A stretch of 64,000 bases of DNA from an uncultured Rhodospirillales bacterium (GCA_913055735.1 CAJXKD010000001.1:1770281-1834280); one strand, 5' to 3'. Counted from the stretch's first letter, positions 38,384-48,411 are shown. Made by a program: numbers and translations. The notes: generated by a model from the letters alone, not told the origin.

Positions 38384-39409
38384 TTAGACTGACCCCAGCT
38401 CCCGGCGGACGATATCGGTCCCCGCGCCGAGGGCGCGCAGCTTGGCGGACGCCACGTCCCGCGGCAGCGGCGCGAGGCCGCAATTGGTGCAGGGCTGGAG
38501 CCGCTCCGGATCGACGAACTCCATCGCAGCGCGGATGTGGCCCGCGACTTCTTCCGGGGGTTCTGCCGTTTGCTTGGCGACATCGATGACGCCGACCAGC
38601 ACGTCCTTGTCCTTGAGAAGGCCGAGGAGCGACAAGGGAACCTTGGAATTGGCGCATTCTAGCGAGACCTGATCGATGCGGCTGTCGTTGAGGGCCGGAA
38701 AGATCTCCTCGTACTGACGCCATTCGTTGCCGAGGCTCGTTTTCCAATCGATGTTCGCTTGGATGCCGTAGCCGTAACAGATATGAACGGCGATCTTGCA
38801 ATTGACGCCATCGATCGCCCGATGCAACGCCTCGATGCCCCAATTCTTGACGTCGTTCATGAACACGTTGAAGGCGGGTTCGTCGAACTGGATCACGTCG
38901 ACGCCCGCGGCTTCCAGCTCACGGATTTCCTCGTTGAGAACCTCGGCAAAGGCCATTGCCATGTCGGCGCGGCTGCCGTAATGGCCGTCGGCGATGGTGT
39001 CGCAGATGGTCATCGGGCCAGGCAGGGTGAATTTGAGCTGGCGGTCGGTAACGCCGCGTGCGAAGGCAGCCTCCGCGCTATGGATGGAGCCCGGCCGTTT
39101 GATCGGCGCGGTAACTGTCGGCACATCGACGACGTAGCGGTTGTCGCGGATGCCCATCTTGGTTTTCTTCTGCCAATCGATACCTTGGATATGTTCGAGG
39201 AAGCCGTGAACGAAATGGACGCGGAACTGTTCGCCTTCGCTGACGATGTCGATGCCGGCGGCCTCTTGCTCCTTGATCCATATATAAGCAGCGTCGCGCT
39301 TACCTTCTTCCAACTGTTCGCCCGACAGCTGCCAGGCAGGCCACAATTTCTCCGGTTCGGCAAGCCAGGACGGCTTGGGCAGGCTGCCCGATATAGTGGT
39401 CGTCAGCAT
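38384..39409 (-). CDS. Cobalamin-independent methionine synthase-like protein (core MetE, C-terminal domain only)
   Basis: 341 residues, equal to the catalytic C-terminal half of MetE. Zinc ligands are visible as His-Cys in AVHICYGYG near residue 210 and the Cys of CTNCGLAPL near 315; the substrate region VIQFDEPAFN near 178 is present. Lacking the N-terminal barrel, such core-MetE proteins do not use the usual folate tail binding and may take methyl groups from other donors. Here it stands alone between a methyltransferase and a dioxygenase-sulfotransferase fusion; no methionine pathway gene or cobalamin riboswitch is seen. Confidence 0.82.
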   Translation of the reverse strand: MLTTTISGSLPKPSWLAEPEKLWPAWQLSGEQLEEGKRDAAYIWIKEQEAAGIDIVSEGEQFRVHFVHGFLEHIQGIDWQKKTKMGIRDNRYVVDVPTVTAPIKRPGSIHSAEAAFARGVTDRQLKFTLPGPMTICDTIADGHYGSRADMAMAFAEVLNEEIRELEAAGVDVIQFDEPAFNVFMNDVKNWGIEALHRAIDGVNCKIAVHICYGYGIQANIDWKTSLGNEWRQYEEIFPALNDSRIDQVSLECANSKVPLSLLGLLKDKDVLVGVIDVAKQTAEPPEEVAGHIRAAMEFVDPERLQPCTNCGLAPLPRDVASAKLRALGAGTDIVRRELGSV

Positions 39410-39466
39410 GCGGTTTCTCCCTGTTTTGGTTTGCTGTAACCGTGATCGGTCATTTCAGCTTTCGTT

Positions 39467-41587
39467 TCAAGCAGGTTTGCCAGGACCAATGAAAGTGTCT
39501 TGCTGTGAGGGGGAGTGATTGGGGTTGCCGGACAGAGACGAAAGACCCGATCGCGTCAAACTTTGGCGAAGTAACTCCGCGTTTGTCTTTTCCATACGCG
39601 CGATCTTCACATTTTGTGCGTTCACCAGCCGTTCGAGGTTGTCCGCCCGTTCCAACGCCATGGCGAACCAATTGTTGGCGGATTTGTTGTCCAACCAAGT
39701 CGACAGAAGCCATTCGATCACGAGATCACTTTCGCTCGTATCGGCGTTTCCGGCTTTGAGATCATTGAGTTCTTGGAGAAAATGGAGGAAATCGCGATTG
39801 TGTCTTTGCGCCTCGACTGCGGCGACCATCTGTGTCCGCAGTTCGTTCATGCGGTTAAGGTCAGCTTTGTATGCTGCCAGCGGTTCGCCGAAATCGTAGG
39901 CGGCTGCTAGCCCGTCGAACCGACTCCGGCATACCTCGTATACCTCAAGGTCCGGCGCCAGGGCCATTTTGAGCTTCATGCGAATCCGCTTCGGGATGAT
40001 CCTATCGTCGAACTCGTTTTCGGCCATGACCGGAAGCAAAGGCAACTGAACCTCATCTGAGCCGAAGTGGGCGGCCATCAAGAAAACCGAAAGGGCGAAC
40101 TGGTCATTCAAGCCGACGAAGTCAAAGTGCTGTTTAATATTGTCGATTGCACGCTCCAAGCGCGTTGTAATCGGCTCGTTCTTGTCGATCTCGTGATTCG
40201 GCTGGTCGGTGATAAAATCTCTTTTCTGATGAGCATAGAAGGCAAAGCTATCGGTAAGCATGTTGGGTATCTCGATTTCTTCCATCCGTTCCAACATCGC
40301 CTTTTCGGTAGGTGTATCGATCCCTAAGCACAACTCCTCAAACATCCGCTTTAGCGGATTTGCGACGGATGTGACATAGACCGCGTCGCAGTCCAGGAAA
40401 TCGTGAATGCCAAAGACATGCCCGCCAAAAACGATTTTGTCTGAAAGTGAAACGCCGTTGTTGACAGCTGACCAGGGGTCCAAGACGACTTCGCGGCCAA
40501 CTTTTTCCGATCCGATTGTGTCAAACATGCGTTTGCACATTGATTGCTCGTTGCCGACCAGAGCGATCAAGGCTTTACTTTGGTTGCGCGCAAGGGTGGC
40601 TCCGGCAACCGGAAATGTTTGGCTGTCGGGTACCCGGCTGTAGCTGAAATCAAGGTTTAGGGAATGAATTTCCTCGAGTCCGCCAGATTTCATCGCCGTT
40701 CGCCGATCGGCGTCGCTACCAATTCCGAGAATGCCGGTGGGGCCAACCGAGAATCGCTCGGTGATAATAAAATGTTCGCTGTTTAAGTGGTTGATCGGGT
40801 AATAGCGATCTCGAATAACCGAGGAATTCGGAAAAAATTTGAGCTCGCACGATAGCCGTGCCCTGTCCATCGCCGCCGACATATGCGTCTTGTGTGGGCA
40901 CATGCCGGTAAAGACAAGGGCATCACCGAGTTCGACATCGGGCGTCCATAGCAATGCGCCCTCGAGTGCTTGGTTCGAGAGCTCCAAATTGTTTTTGTAT
41001 GGGTAAATCGAGTTCGGTTCGGTTGGCAGGAGCTCGTCACGGGAGCCCGGCAAAAAAGTTAGAGAAGGCGCGACATCCGCACCGGCCAGATCGGGGGATA
41101 GGAGCAACCACACGATCATCATGGGACCATAGGTGTCAAGAGGGCAACACCGACTGTCCTGATGGAAAGGCTCCGCCATAGGTTCGGCAAGGAAATGCCC
41201 GTTCTCATCGGGAGACACATTGGAAACGTGTCGCAGGGCGGAACAGTAAAGTGCGGGAAGCGACAGTTCCTGTGTATCCAACGCACCGGCAACGATAGGA
41301 AAAAGCGGTTTACTGCGGAGCAGGTTGATCAGGGGATAGGAGATCGGCGTATTCGAATCATTGATCGGATAGTATAGACATCGGGGTGGCTGAAGGCTTC
41401 CGTTCGTTCGGGCCTGCGCGAAAATGCGCCGCCGTTCCTGACGCAGGAACGCTGGGTCGATGGCATTCTTAAGTTGGATGCATTTGTGCGTTTTCAATGC
41501 CGCGATTGCGTCGGGAACGTTTGCCGACCGTGCATCGAAGATTAAATGCCGGAAGTTTGCACTATCGCGCCGGAGCCCTTTTTCCAT
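39467..41587 (-). CDS. Fusion: PhyH-type Fe(II)/2-oxoglutarate dioxygenase + degenerate sulfotransferase-like domain
   Basis: 706 residues. Residues about 30-260 fit a phytanoyl-CoA-dioxygenase fold: iron ligands His142 and Asp144 (FHQDSR) and His232 (CPHKTH), plus Arg244 for 2-oxoglutarate, so this half looks active. Residues about 337-510 resemble carbohydrate sulfotransferases (FGGHVFGIHDF, YVTSVANPLKRM, FVGLNDQFALS), but the P-loop lysine-glycine-threonine motif and the first Arg of RDPxxR are missing, so PAPS binding is doubtful. A helical C-terminus (about 540-690) follows. I do not recognise a named family for the whole protein. A+T-richer than neighbours. Confidence 0.6.
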   Translation of the reverse strand: MEKGLRRDSANFRHLIFDARSANVPDAIAALKTHKCIQLKNAIDPAFLRQERRRIFAQARTNGSLQPPRCLYYPINDSNTPISYPLINLLRSKPLFPIVAGALDTQELSLPALYCSALRHVSNVSPDENGHFLAEPMAEPFHQDSRCCPLDTYGPMMIVWLLLSPDLAGADVAPSLTFLPGSRDELLPTEPNSIYPYKNNLELSNQALEGALLWTPDVELGDALVFTGMCPHKTHMSAAMDRARLSCELKFFPNSSVIRDRYYPINHLNSEHFIITERFSVGPTGILGIGSDADRRTAMKSGGLEEIHSLNLDFSYSRVPDSQTFPVAGATLARNQSKALIALVGNEQSMCKRMFDTIGSEKVGREVVLDPWSAVNNGVSLSDKIVFGGHVFGIHDFLDCDAVYVTSVANPLKRMFEELCLGIDTPTEKAMLERMEEIEIPNMLTDSFAFYAHQKRDFITDQPNHEIDKNEPITTRLERAIDNIKQHFDFVGLNDQFALSVFLMAAHFGSDEVQLPLLPVMAENEFDDRIIPKRIRMKLKMALAPDLEVYEVCRSRFDGLAAAYDFGEPLAAYKADLNRMNELRTQMVAAVEAQRHNRDFLHFLQELNDLKAGNADTSESDLVIEWLLSTWLDNKSANNWFAMALERADNLERLVNAQNVKIARMEKTNAELLRQSLTRSGLSSLSGNPNHSPSQQDTFIGPGKPA

Positions 41588-41859
41588 CAGGTATCAGCCT
41601 CCGAAAGTTTGGCGATGATCCGTTGTATTTCCGTTTGTCTTGGTATTTCTGGGAGACTTCGCAAATGTCTCAGAAAATGAATAAAATTTGGTTAGGTTAA
41701 CTAGTTTGGAAACCTGCTTTTGGGCAGGCGCCCATAGTTTGGGCGGTCTGGGAAACCCCAAGAAATGCTTTGCGCTTGGATCGGTACGGTCTTGGGCGCT
41801 ACGCTTAGCCGAGGTGATGAAAAACTAGGGCCGCGTAACGGCCGGCAGGGAGAGAGACA

Positions 41860-43467
41860 ATGAGCGAGGCGCAACGGTTCGATTATATCGTGGTGGGAGC
41901 GGGGTCGGCCGGTGCCGTGGTGGCCAACCGGTTGAGCGAGGACCCCTCGGTCACGGTTTGTTTGTTGGAGGCGGGGCCGCCGGACAAGAGCCCTTATATT
42001 CACGTCCCCACCGGCGTCATGAAACTGCCCTATCATCCCAAGGTCAATTGGCGCTTCAATTCAGCGCCGCAGGAGCATATGAACGGCCGGCCCATTTATA
42101 CGCCGCGCGGCAAAACACTCGGCGGCACCAGTTCCATAAACGCCATGGTCTATATGCGCGGCAACCACGGCGACTACGACGAATGGGCGTCGTTGGGGAA
42201 TCCTGGGTGGTCCTATACCGAGGTGAAACCCTATTTCATCAAGGCGGAAAACAATGAGCAGTATGGCGATAGCGACTATCACGGAACGGGCGGGCCGCTG
42301 AACGTTACCTTCCCGAATATTCGCAGCCCGCTGGAGAAGGATTTTGTTGCCGCCGCCCAATCGCTTCAGCATCGCCACAACACGGATTTCAATGGCGAGA
42401 CCCAGGACGGTGTCGGTATCCACCAAGTGACGCAAAAGAATGGCCGCCGGTGGTCGACGTCCATGGCCTATGTCCGCCCCGCGATGAACCGGCCCAATTT
42501 CACCGTCATGACCGACGCGCAGGTGACCCGCGTCGTCATCGAGAATGGCCGCGCGACGGGGGTCGAACTGCCCGGCGGGCGTATTCTGCGTGCCGACAAG
42601 GAAGTGGTCGTTTCGGCGGGCGCAATCATGTCGCCCAAGATTCTCATGCTGTCGGGCATCGGCGATCCGGCCGACCTGATGCCGCACGGCATTCAGGTCG
42701 TGCACAACCTGCCGGGCGTAGGCAAAAATTTGCAGGACCATGTGGCCATCGGCGCTTTGGCGCGGACAAAGTCGCGGGTGCCCTGGGGCTGGTCCTGGCT
42801 CAAGGCGCCGTCACTTGCCTTCGATGTGTTGAAATATATCGTCGCCCGTAAGGGGTTCTTTGCCGCTCAACTTATCGAATCGGGGGGCTTCATGCGGACC
42901 GAGCCGGGGCTCGACCGTCCCGACATCCAGCTCGTCTTCGTTCCCGGCCATCGGGCGCCGCCGCCGCGGATGGTCGAGGTCGGACACGGCTATTCCTGCT
43001 TTGCCGTGTTGCTGAGGCCCAAAAGCCGCGGCACGGTGACCCTCGCCTCGGCGGACCCGTTCGAGCCGCCGGTCATCGATCCAAAGTTCTATTCCGAACC
43101 CGAGGATATGAACGTGCTGGTCAAGGGGCTTAAAGAATGCCGGCGGATTATCAATGCCGATGCCTTCAAGAAATATCAGCCGCGAGAAACCGCACCGGGC
43201 GACGCGTCCGATGAAGAGTTGAAGGAATATATCCGCAGCGTCGGCGGTACGATTTTCCATCCCGCCGGCACCTGCAAGATGGGCAACGACGCCATGGCGG
43301 TGGTGGATGCCCGATTGCGCGTGCGCGGCATCGAAGGATTGCGGGTCGCAGACGCCTCGATCATGCCGACCATCGTTGGCGGCAATACCAACGCGCCGTC
43401 GATTATGATCGGCGAGAAACTGTCGGACATGATCAAGGAAGACGCACGCCAGCGAATGGCGGCGTAG
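41860..43467 (+). CDS. GMC-family oxidoreductase (choline/alcohol dehydrogenase-like)
   Basis: FAD flavoprotein of 535 residues. It has the dinucleotide motif VVGAGSAGAVVANRLSED at residues 10-27, GMC signature GKTLGGTSSINAMVYMRG near 85, a second signature VVSAGAIMSPKILMLSGIG near 248, and the catalytic His regions FHPAGTCKMG (near 466) and GGNTNAPSIMIGEK (near 507). Many such proteins are annotated as choline dehydrogenase, but with no betaine genes nearby an unspecified primary alcohol is as likely. GGGAGAGAG lies 8 bases before the ATG. Confidence 0.9.
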   Translation: MSEAQRFDYIVVGAGSAGAVVANRLSEDPSVTVCLLEAGPPDKSPYIHVPTGVMKLPYHPKVNWRFNSAPQEHMNGRPIYTPRGKTLGGTSSINAMVYMRGNHGDYDEWASLGNPGWSYTEVKPYFIKAENNEQYGDSDYHGTGGPLNVTFPNIRSPLEKDFVAAAQSLQHRHNTDFNGETQDGVGIHQVTQKNGRRWSTSMAYVRPAMNRPNFTVMTDAQVTRVVIENGRATGVELPGGRILRADKEVVVSAGAIMSPKILMLSGIGDPADLMPHGIQVVHNLPGVGKNLQDHVAIGALARTKSRVPWGWSWLKAPSLAFDVLKYIVARKGFFAAQLIESGGFMRTEPGLDRPDIQLVFVPGHRAPPPRMVEVGHGYSCFAVLLRPKSRGTVTLASADPFEPPVIDPKFYSEPEDMNVLVKGLKECRRIINADAFKKYQPRETAPGDASDEELKEYIRSVGGTIFHPAGTCKMGNDAMAVVDARLRVRGIEGLRVADASIMPTIVGGNTNAPSIMIGEKLSDMIKEDARQRMAA

Positions 43468-43790
43468 ATGTAGCTGTTTCCCAAACGCCGTTTCCCGCGG
43501 CCGAGCGGTGTATAGGTAGGGCCGGCACCGGGTCAGCGGGACGCCGGCCCCCACGACAGTTTCGGACTTCTTATAGCTGAGGCCATCGATAATGATGGGT
43601 ACAGCTGCGGCCCGTCTCCCCGTTATTATTCGTATTTTGAGCCAACGGATATGTTGGCCAACCGAACAATGTCACGCGACCGATGGTGTCACCAGATGTT
43701 ATTTCGTTTTCGAAAGCGGATTTTCCGATGAGCGGGAGAATCGCTAAAAAAATTGTGGGAATTTGGATTCCGTTGTCCGCCTGACGGGCG
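43468..43790. other. Intergenic region GMC oxidoreductase / response regulator
   Basis: 323 bases between the 3' ends of two convergent genes. An 8-base inverted repeat GGGCCGGC...GCCGGCCC with a 16-base loop lies at 43519-43550, without a U tract. The rest becomes A+T-richer towards the response regulator. No gene or RNA was recognised. Confidence 0.5.
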
Positions 43791-44498
43791 CTAGCTGGTT
43801 TCGACGCCGAGCTTATAGCCGCTTCCCACCACGGTGAGAATTATCATGGGTTCGCGCGGATCCTTCTCGATTTTCTTTCGGAGACGGCTAATCAAAACGT
43901 CGATTACGCGTTCCGACGGGCCATCATCGTCATGACTAATGGCGTCCAATAGGAAAGCGCGTGTTAAAACGCGGTTTGGCGCATTGACCAATGCCGATAA
44001 CAAATTGAATTCGGCGCTGGTAAGAGGAATGGTTTCGCCAGTCGTGCGGCGCAAAACATGTCCTCCCAAATCGAGTTGAAAGTCGGCAAAGGATACTTTC
44101 TGGTTGGCGTTGGTCCCGTTGCTTGCTTCCGTGTCGGAGCGGCCAAGCAGGTTTCGGATACGTAGGACGAGTTCCTCCGGATCGACGGGTTTGTTGAGAT
44201 AGTCGTCTGCGCCGACACCGAGAGCGGTAATTCGATCGTCACGTCCTTTGCGCGCCGTTAACACGATGATCGGCGTTTTAGAGCGTGCCCGCACCTGCCG
44301 GGCCAACGTCAAACCGTCTTCGTCGGGCAGCGTTAGGTCGAGGAGTACAAGATCAATGGATTCGCCGTTGATCAAACCCAGCATTTCGTTCCCTGACGCA
44401 GCGACGGATACCCTGAATCCCTCTTTTTCCATGTAGGCAGCCAGGAGGGATTGAACGAATTCGTCGTCTTCAACGATTAGTAGATGAGGCTTCATCAA
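43791..44498 (-). CDS. OmpR/PhoB-type response regulator
   Basis: DNA-binding response regulator of 235 residues. The receiver domain has acidic pair Glu10-Asp11-Asp12, phospho-acceptor Asp54 (LVLLDLTLPDEDG), Thr in VLTARKG and Lys in LNKPVDP. The winged-helix domain (from about 135) ends with ERVIDVLISRLRKKIE and a YKL motif. It faces away from the hybrid kinase gene across a 334-base region with a palindrome, so it may control that promoter and be phosphorylated through the same relay. Confidence 0.93.
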   Translation of the reverse strand: MMKPHLLIVEDDEFVQSLLAAYMEKEGFRVSVAASGNEMLGLINGESIDLVLLDLTLPDEDGLTLARQVRARSKTPIIVLTARKGRDDRITALGVGADDYLNKPVDPEELVLRIRNLLGRSDTEASNGTNANQKVSFADFQLDLGGHVLRRTTGETIPLTSAEFNLLSALVNAPNRVLTRAFLLDAISHDDDGPSERVIDVLISRLRKKIEKDPREPMIILTVVGSGYKLGVETS

Positions 44499-44832
44499 TG
44501 GCTCGCTTCATATTTGATACTTAATAGGTAATAACGAAAGAGCTAAAGCCAAAGCGACTGGGCGATAAAACCGATATTACGCTCAGGAAAAGTTGTTTCC
44601 GGCAATTTGACCGATTCGTGGTAATTTTTTGTGGCGATCCTACCAAAGGTAGTAAAATCTTGGGGCTAGATGATTGAGGTCGACTGTTCATGGCGTTTTC
44701 GTAGATATCGGATGTCCGATAGTTACATATCGCTGGCACGATGACTAAATATTACACCTATAAGGTGGAAAAAGGACTGATTTGGGTGGTCCTGCGAAAA
44801 ATTGACGGGCAGGCAGGTGGTTAGCGGCAGAT
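44499..44832. other. Divergent promoter region between response regulator and hybrid kinase
   Basis: 334 bases, A+T-rich, between two divergent starts. It contains the perfect palindrome TATCGGA-TG-TCCGATA (44706-44721) and a shorter CTACC-AAA-GGTAG repeat (44640-44652). No convincing open frame. Confidence 0.5.
44706..44721. promoter_or_regulatory. Palindromic operator-like site
   Basis: TATCGGA and TCCGATA form a perfect 7-base inverted repeat with a 2-base spacer, 112 bases before the kinase start and 208 before the response-regulator start. OmpR-type proteins usually prefer direct repeats, so another regulator is possible. Confidence 0.45.
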
Positions 44833-47800
44833 ATGACGACGCCCCACATATCCTATCATCCGGGAGAGGTACACGAGACAGCTGGCGTATTCAAACGCCG
44901 GCATGTGCCGGTTCTCGCGATTCTGGTTGTCGGTGCCATTCTCGCGTTTCTTGCGTTTACCGTAATGGATCGAAGTGTCCGTGATCGGGCACAGTTTTTT
45001 TTCGATCAAGTGGCTGTTGATCGCCTCTCTGCGATTGAACAAAGCATCGAACTGAATATGGAAATGGTTCGGTCAGTCGTCGGTTTTTTCAACGGCTCTT
45101 CCGAGGTCAACCGAAACGAGTTCGGCATATTCACCTCACCGATCCTATTCCGCCAACTCGGGTTTAGATCGTTCAGTTGGGTTCCTCGGGTGCAGGCGGC
45201 CGATCGAGCCGCTGTCGTTCAACGCGCGCATGAGGACGGCTTCCCCGACTTCAGGATTTTCGAGCGGTCCGAAAATGGAGAGACAAGGCAAGCGGCAATC
45301 CGCGAGCGTTCTTTCCCGATACTTTTCGTAGAGCCTATTTTGGGCAACGAGGACGTGCTCGGCCTTGATCTCGCCAGTGAATTTCACTCCTTACTCGATC
45401 TGCAGATTGCAGCTCGGAGCGGTGAAATATGGGTTGCCGCGGCAAGCCGGTTGACCGGGGAGGATGACAATCAATTTGCCGCCGACATCATCGCACCGGT
45501 CTATCTGCGGGGTAAGCCGTTGGATGGCGAGGATCTCCGACTCGAATATCTTCAGGGGTTTGTCATCGGAAAAATGCGTATCAGCGATACGGTTGAGATC
45601 GCTGTGCAGGAGCGGGTGAGCGTATCGGCGCCGATCGGAGCCGGTATCGATTACTATGTTTATGATCTGTCCGATGACGTTGACGGCGTTTTGCTCCACG
45701 TCGAAGAATCCATTCAGCGGCCGGACGCAGCTCCGGTTCTGACCTTGTCGGAAGCGCGGCAAGGAATGCATCTCGCGCGCAACCTATTTGTCGGAGGGCG
45801 TCAATGGGTGGCTGTTGCGCGGCCGGTGGCGCCGAACTTTCTCCCCGGGGTGTTCTGGGAGCCCTGGGCGGCGGTTATCGCCGTGTTGGCGGTGGCGGCT
45901 TTGCTGGCACGTTTTATCAATATCGCCTTGCAGCGCCGTGAATTCGCCGAATCCCTCGTGGCGGAGCGGACGGGCGCCCTTCATGCCTCGGAAAAGCGGT
46001 TCCAAGCGATTGCCGATGATATCCCTGACGGCATGATAACCATTGACGAATACGGATTGATCGAAAGTTTCAACCCGGCGGCTGAAAGAATTTTTGGTTA
46101 CGCCAGCGAAGAGGTCACCGGACGCAACGTCAAAGTGCTGATGCCGGAAGAGGAACGCCGGCGTCACGATTCCTATCTGCAGAATTACAAGGATACCGGT
46201 AAAGCGGGCATCATTGGAAAGGGCCGTGAGGTTATCGGCCAACGAAAGGATGGCACCACCTTCCCCTTGGATCTGACGGTCAGCGAAACCGATTTCGGGG
46301 GCCACAAGATATATACCGGTATCATTCGCGATATTACGGACCGGAAGACAACCGAAGCCGCTCTCGTTCAAAAAACGGAGTTGCTGACCCTGCTTCATTC
46401 GATCGCAGATACCGCTAACCAGGCGACCAAGCTGGATGACGTGATCCAGTTTGCGATCAATAGCATTTGCGCGTTTACGGGATGGCCCATCGGGCACGCC
46501 TATCTGCGCGATCCTGAGAACCCCGACATCCTGGTTTCCTCGGGTATTTGGCACATCTCCGATACGAAACGTTTCGATATCTTGAAACAGATTACCGAGG
46601 ACACGGTTTTTCTCGTCGGTCAGGGATTGCCTGGAACAATTGTCGCCACCGGTCGGCCGCGTTGGTTTACCATCGAGGAAGCCGATGCAAATTTCCTGCG
46701 AGCCGAACTCAGTAACGATCTAGGCCTTTCTGCCGGATTCGGTCTCCCTATCATGGTCAAGGATCGCGCCATCGGCGTTCTCGAGTTTTTCAATCGGACC
46801 GCGGAAGCGCCAAGCAATGACCTCATGCAGGCGTGGATGCAAATTGGCGGTCAGTTGGGCCGGGTTGCCGAGCGTTTCATGATAGATCAGATCAAGAACG
46901 AGTTCGTATCTACGGTTAGTCATGAATTACGCACACCTTTGACGTCGATCCAGGGGTCGTTGGGATTGATCCGGGGCGGTGCCCTGGGTAGCGATCTGCC
47001 CGAAGACGTCAGCCGGATGATCGAGGTGGCGTACAACAATTCGGACCGGCTCGTCCGTTTGATCAACGACATCCTCGATATAGAAAAAATCGAATCCGGC
47101 AAAATGGAGTTCGTTTTCGAGAACCAAAGTGTGGCGTCCATTATTCGTGAGGCGGTGGATCTGAATGCCTCCTATGCGGATCAGTATGACGTGACGATCA
47201 AGATCGAAGGCGATTTGCCGAATGTGGTCGTCAACGGTGACCACGATAGATTGATGCAGGTTTTGGCTAACCTACTGTCAAATGCCGCGAAATTTTCACC
47301 CGAAGGTGGTATTGTGCGCATCGGTGCAAGCGTTAATGATGGCAAGGTGACGGTTCGGGTTGTCGACAATGGGCCTGGTATCGGCGACGAGTTCAAGGAA
47401 CGCATATTCGGGAAGTTTGCTCAGGCGGATGCTTCCGATTCACGGCAAAAAGGTGGTACCGGCTTGGGATTGAGCATTACCAAGGCGATCGTGGAACACC
47501 ACGGAGGCGGCATCGGCTTCGAATCGCAAACCGGCCGTGGCACTGAATTTTTCTTCTGGCTTCCGGTGTTGGATGTTTCTGCCGAAGCATTGGAAATAGC
47601 CGAGGATAATGCCGTTGGCCCCGCTACCCCTCGAAACGGCGGTCGGGCAAGACGCATTTTAATCTGTGAAGATGACGCAGACATCTCGATGCTTCTGACG
47701 ATGATCCTGAAACAAGGAGGCTACGAGTCTGACGTTGCGCAGTCCTGCGCGGAAGCGCGGCGTCTTTTGGCGTCAAAAGATTATGCGGCCATGACGTTGG

Positions 47801-48369
47801 ATCTGATTCTTCCTGACGAAGATGGTATTTCGCTCATCCACGAATTGAGAGCCGATATGCGTACGCAGGACCTGCCCATTGTCGTGGTTTCGGCCAAAGC
47901 GGAACAGGGGCGCAAGAAACTCAATGGTGATGTCATCGACGTTATCGATTGGCTGGGCAAGCCGATCGATAGCGCTCAGTTGAAGAGGGCATTGGATAAA
48001 GCAACACAATCCGGCGAGGGTAAGCCTCGCGTTCTTCACGTAGAGGACGATCCCAGTATTCGAAGCATTGTGGGAACGTTGATTAGCAAATCAGCGGTGG
48101 TGATTTCGGCCGGCACTTATGCCGAGGCCAAAAAAATGCTGAAAGAGGGCGGGTTTGATTTGGTGATCCTGGACCTCATATTACCTGATGGAAGTGGAGA
48201 AGATTTGCTGCCCCTCTTGCGGGACGGCGAAAATGGGCATATCCCGGCAATCATATTTTCTGCCCGGGAGATGTCCCGCGAAACCGCCGAAAAAGTATCG
48301 GCATCGTTGGTTAAGTCACGCACGTCCAACGATCAATTGTTATCCGCGATTCAAGCTGTGATCTCTTAA
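44833..48369 (+). CDS. Hybrid sensor histidine kinase: CHASE-PAS-GAF-HisKA-HATPase-REC-REC
   Basis: 1178 residues. Membrane segments near 25-46 and 343-365 enclose a periplasmic CHASE domain (about 75-300, with FRSFSWVPRV and RSFPILFVEP), a sensor of small ligands. Then come a PAS domain (about 390-500), a GAF-like domain (about 510-665), HisKA with His697 in SHELRTPLTSIQ, a full HATPase domain (NLLSNAAKF, DNGPGIGDEF, GGTGLGLSI), and two receivers with Asp990 and Asp1114. The second receiver is the more divergent. The following REC and Hpt genes complete a multistep phosphorelay. Confidence 0.92.
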   Translation: MTTPHISYHPGEVHETAGVFKRRHVPVLAILVVGAILAFLAFTVMDRSVRDRAQFFFDQVAVDRLSAIEQSIELNMEMVRSVVGFFNGSSEVNRNEFGIFTSPILFRQLGFRSFSWVPRVQAADRAAVVQRAHEDGFPDFRIFERSENGETRQAAIRERSFPILFVEPILGNEDVLGLDLASEFHSLLDLQIAARSGEIWVAAASRLTGEDDNQFAADIIAPVYLRGKPLDGEDLRLEYLQGFVIGKMRISDTVEIAVQERVSVSAPIGAGIDYYVYDLSDDVDGVLLHVEESIQRPDAAPVLTLSEARQGMHLARNLFVGGRQWVAVARPVAPNFLPGVFWEPWAAVIAVLAVAALLARFINIALQRREFAESLVAERTGALHASEKRFQAIADDIPDGMITIDEYGLIESFNPAAERIFGYASEEVTGRNVKVLMPEEERRRHDSYLQNYKDTGKAGIIGKGREVIGQRKDGTTFPLDLTVSETDFGGHKIYTGIIRDITDRKTTEAALVQKTELLTLLHSIADTANQATKLDDVIQFAINSICAFTGWPIGHAYLRDPENPDILVSSGIWHISDTKRFDILKQITEDTVFLVGQGLPGTIVATGRPRWFTIEEADANFLRAELSNDLGLSAGFGLPIMVKDRAIGVLEFFNRTAEAPSNDLMQAWMQIGGQLGRVAERFMIDQIKNEFVSTVSHELRTPLTSIQGSLGLIRGGALGSDLPEDVSRMIEVAYNNSDRLVRLINDILDIEKIESGKMEFVFENQSVASIIREAVDLNASYADQYDVTIKIEGDLPNVVVNGDHDRLMQVLANLLSNAAKFSPEGGIVRIGASVNDGKVTVRVVDNGPGIGDEFKERIFGKFAQADASDSRQKGGTGLGLSITKAIVEHHGGGIGFESQTGRGTEFFFWLPVLDVSAEALEIAEDNAVGPATPRNGGRARRILICEDDADISMLLTMILKQGGYESDVAQSCAEARRLLASKDYAAMTLDLILPDEDGISLIHELRADMRTQDLPIVVVSAKAEQGRKKLNGDVIDVIDWLGKPIDSAQLKRALDKATQSGEGKPRVLHVEDDPSIRSIVGTLISKSAVVISAGTYAEAKKMLKEGGFDLVILDLILPDGSGEDLLPLLRDGENGHIPAIIFSAREMSRETAEKVSASLVKSRTSNDQLLSAIQAVIS

Positions 48370-48411
48370 AGGGAGGGGGGAAGCAGCTAACGCAAAGAAA
48401 GGTAGAAGGAA

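Noticed and set aside
43519..43550. 8-base inverted repeat as terminator
   Set aside because: No U tract on either strand and a 16-base loop, so termination is not supported.
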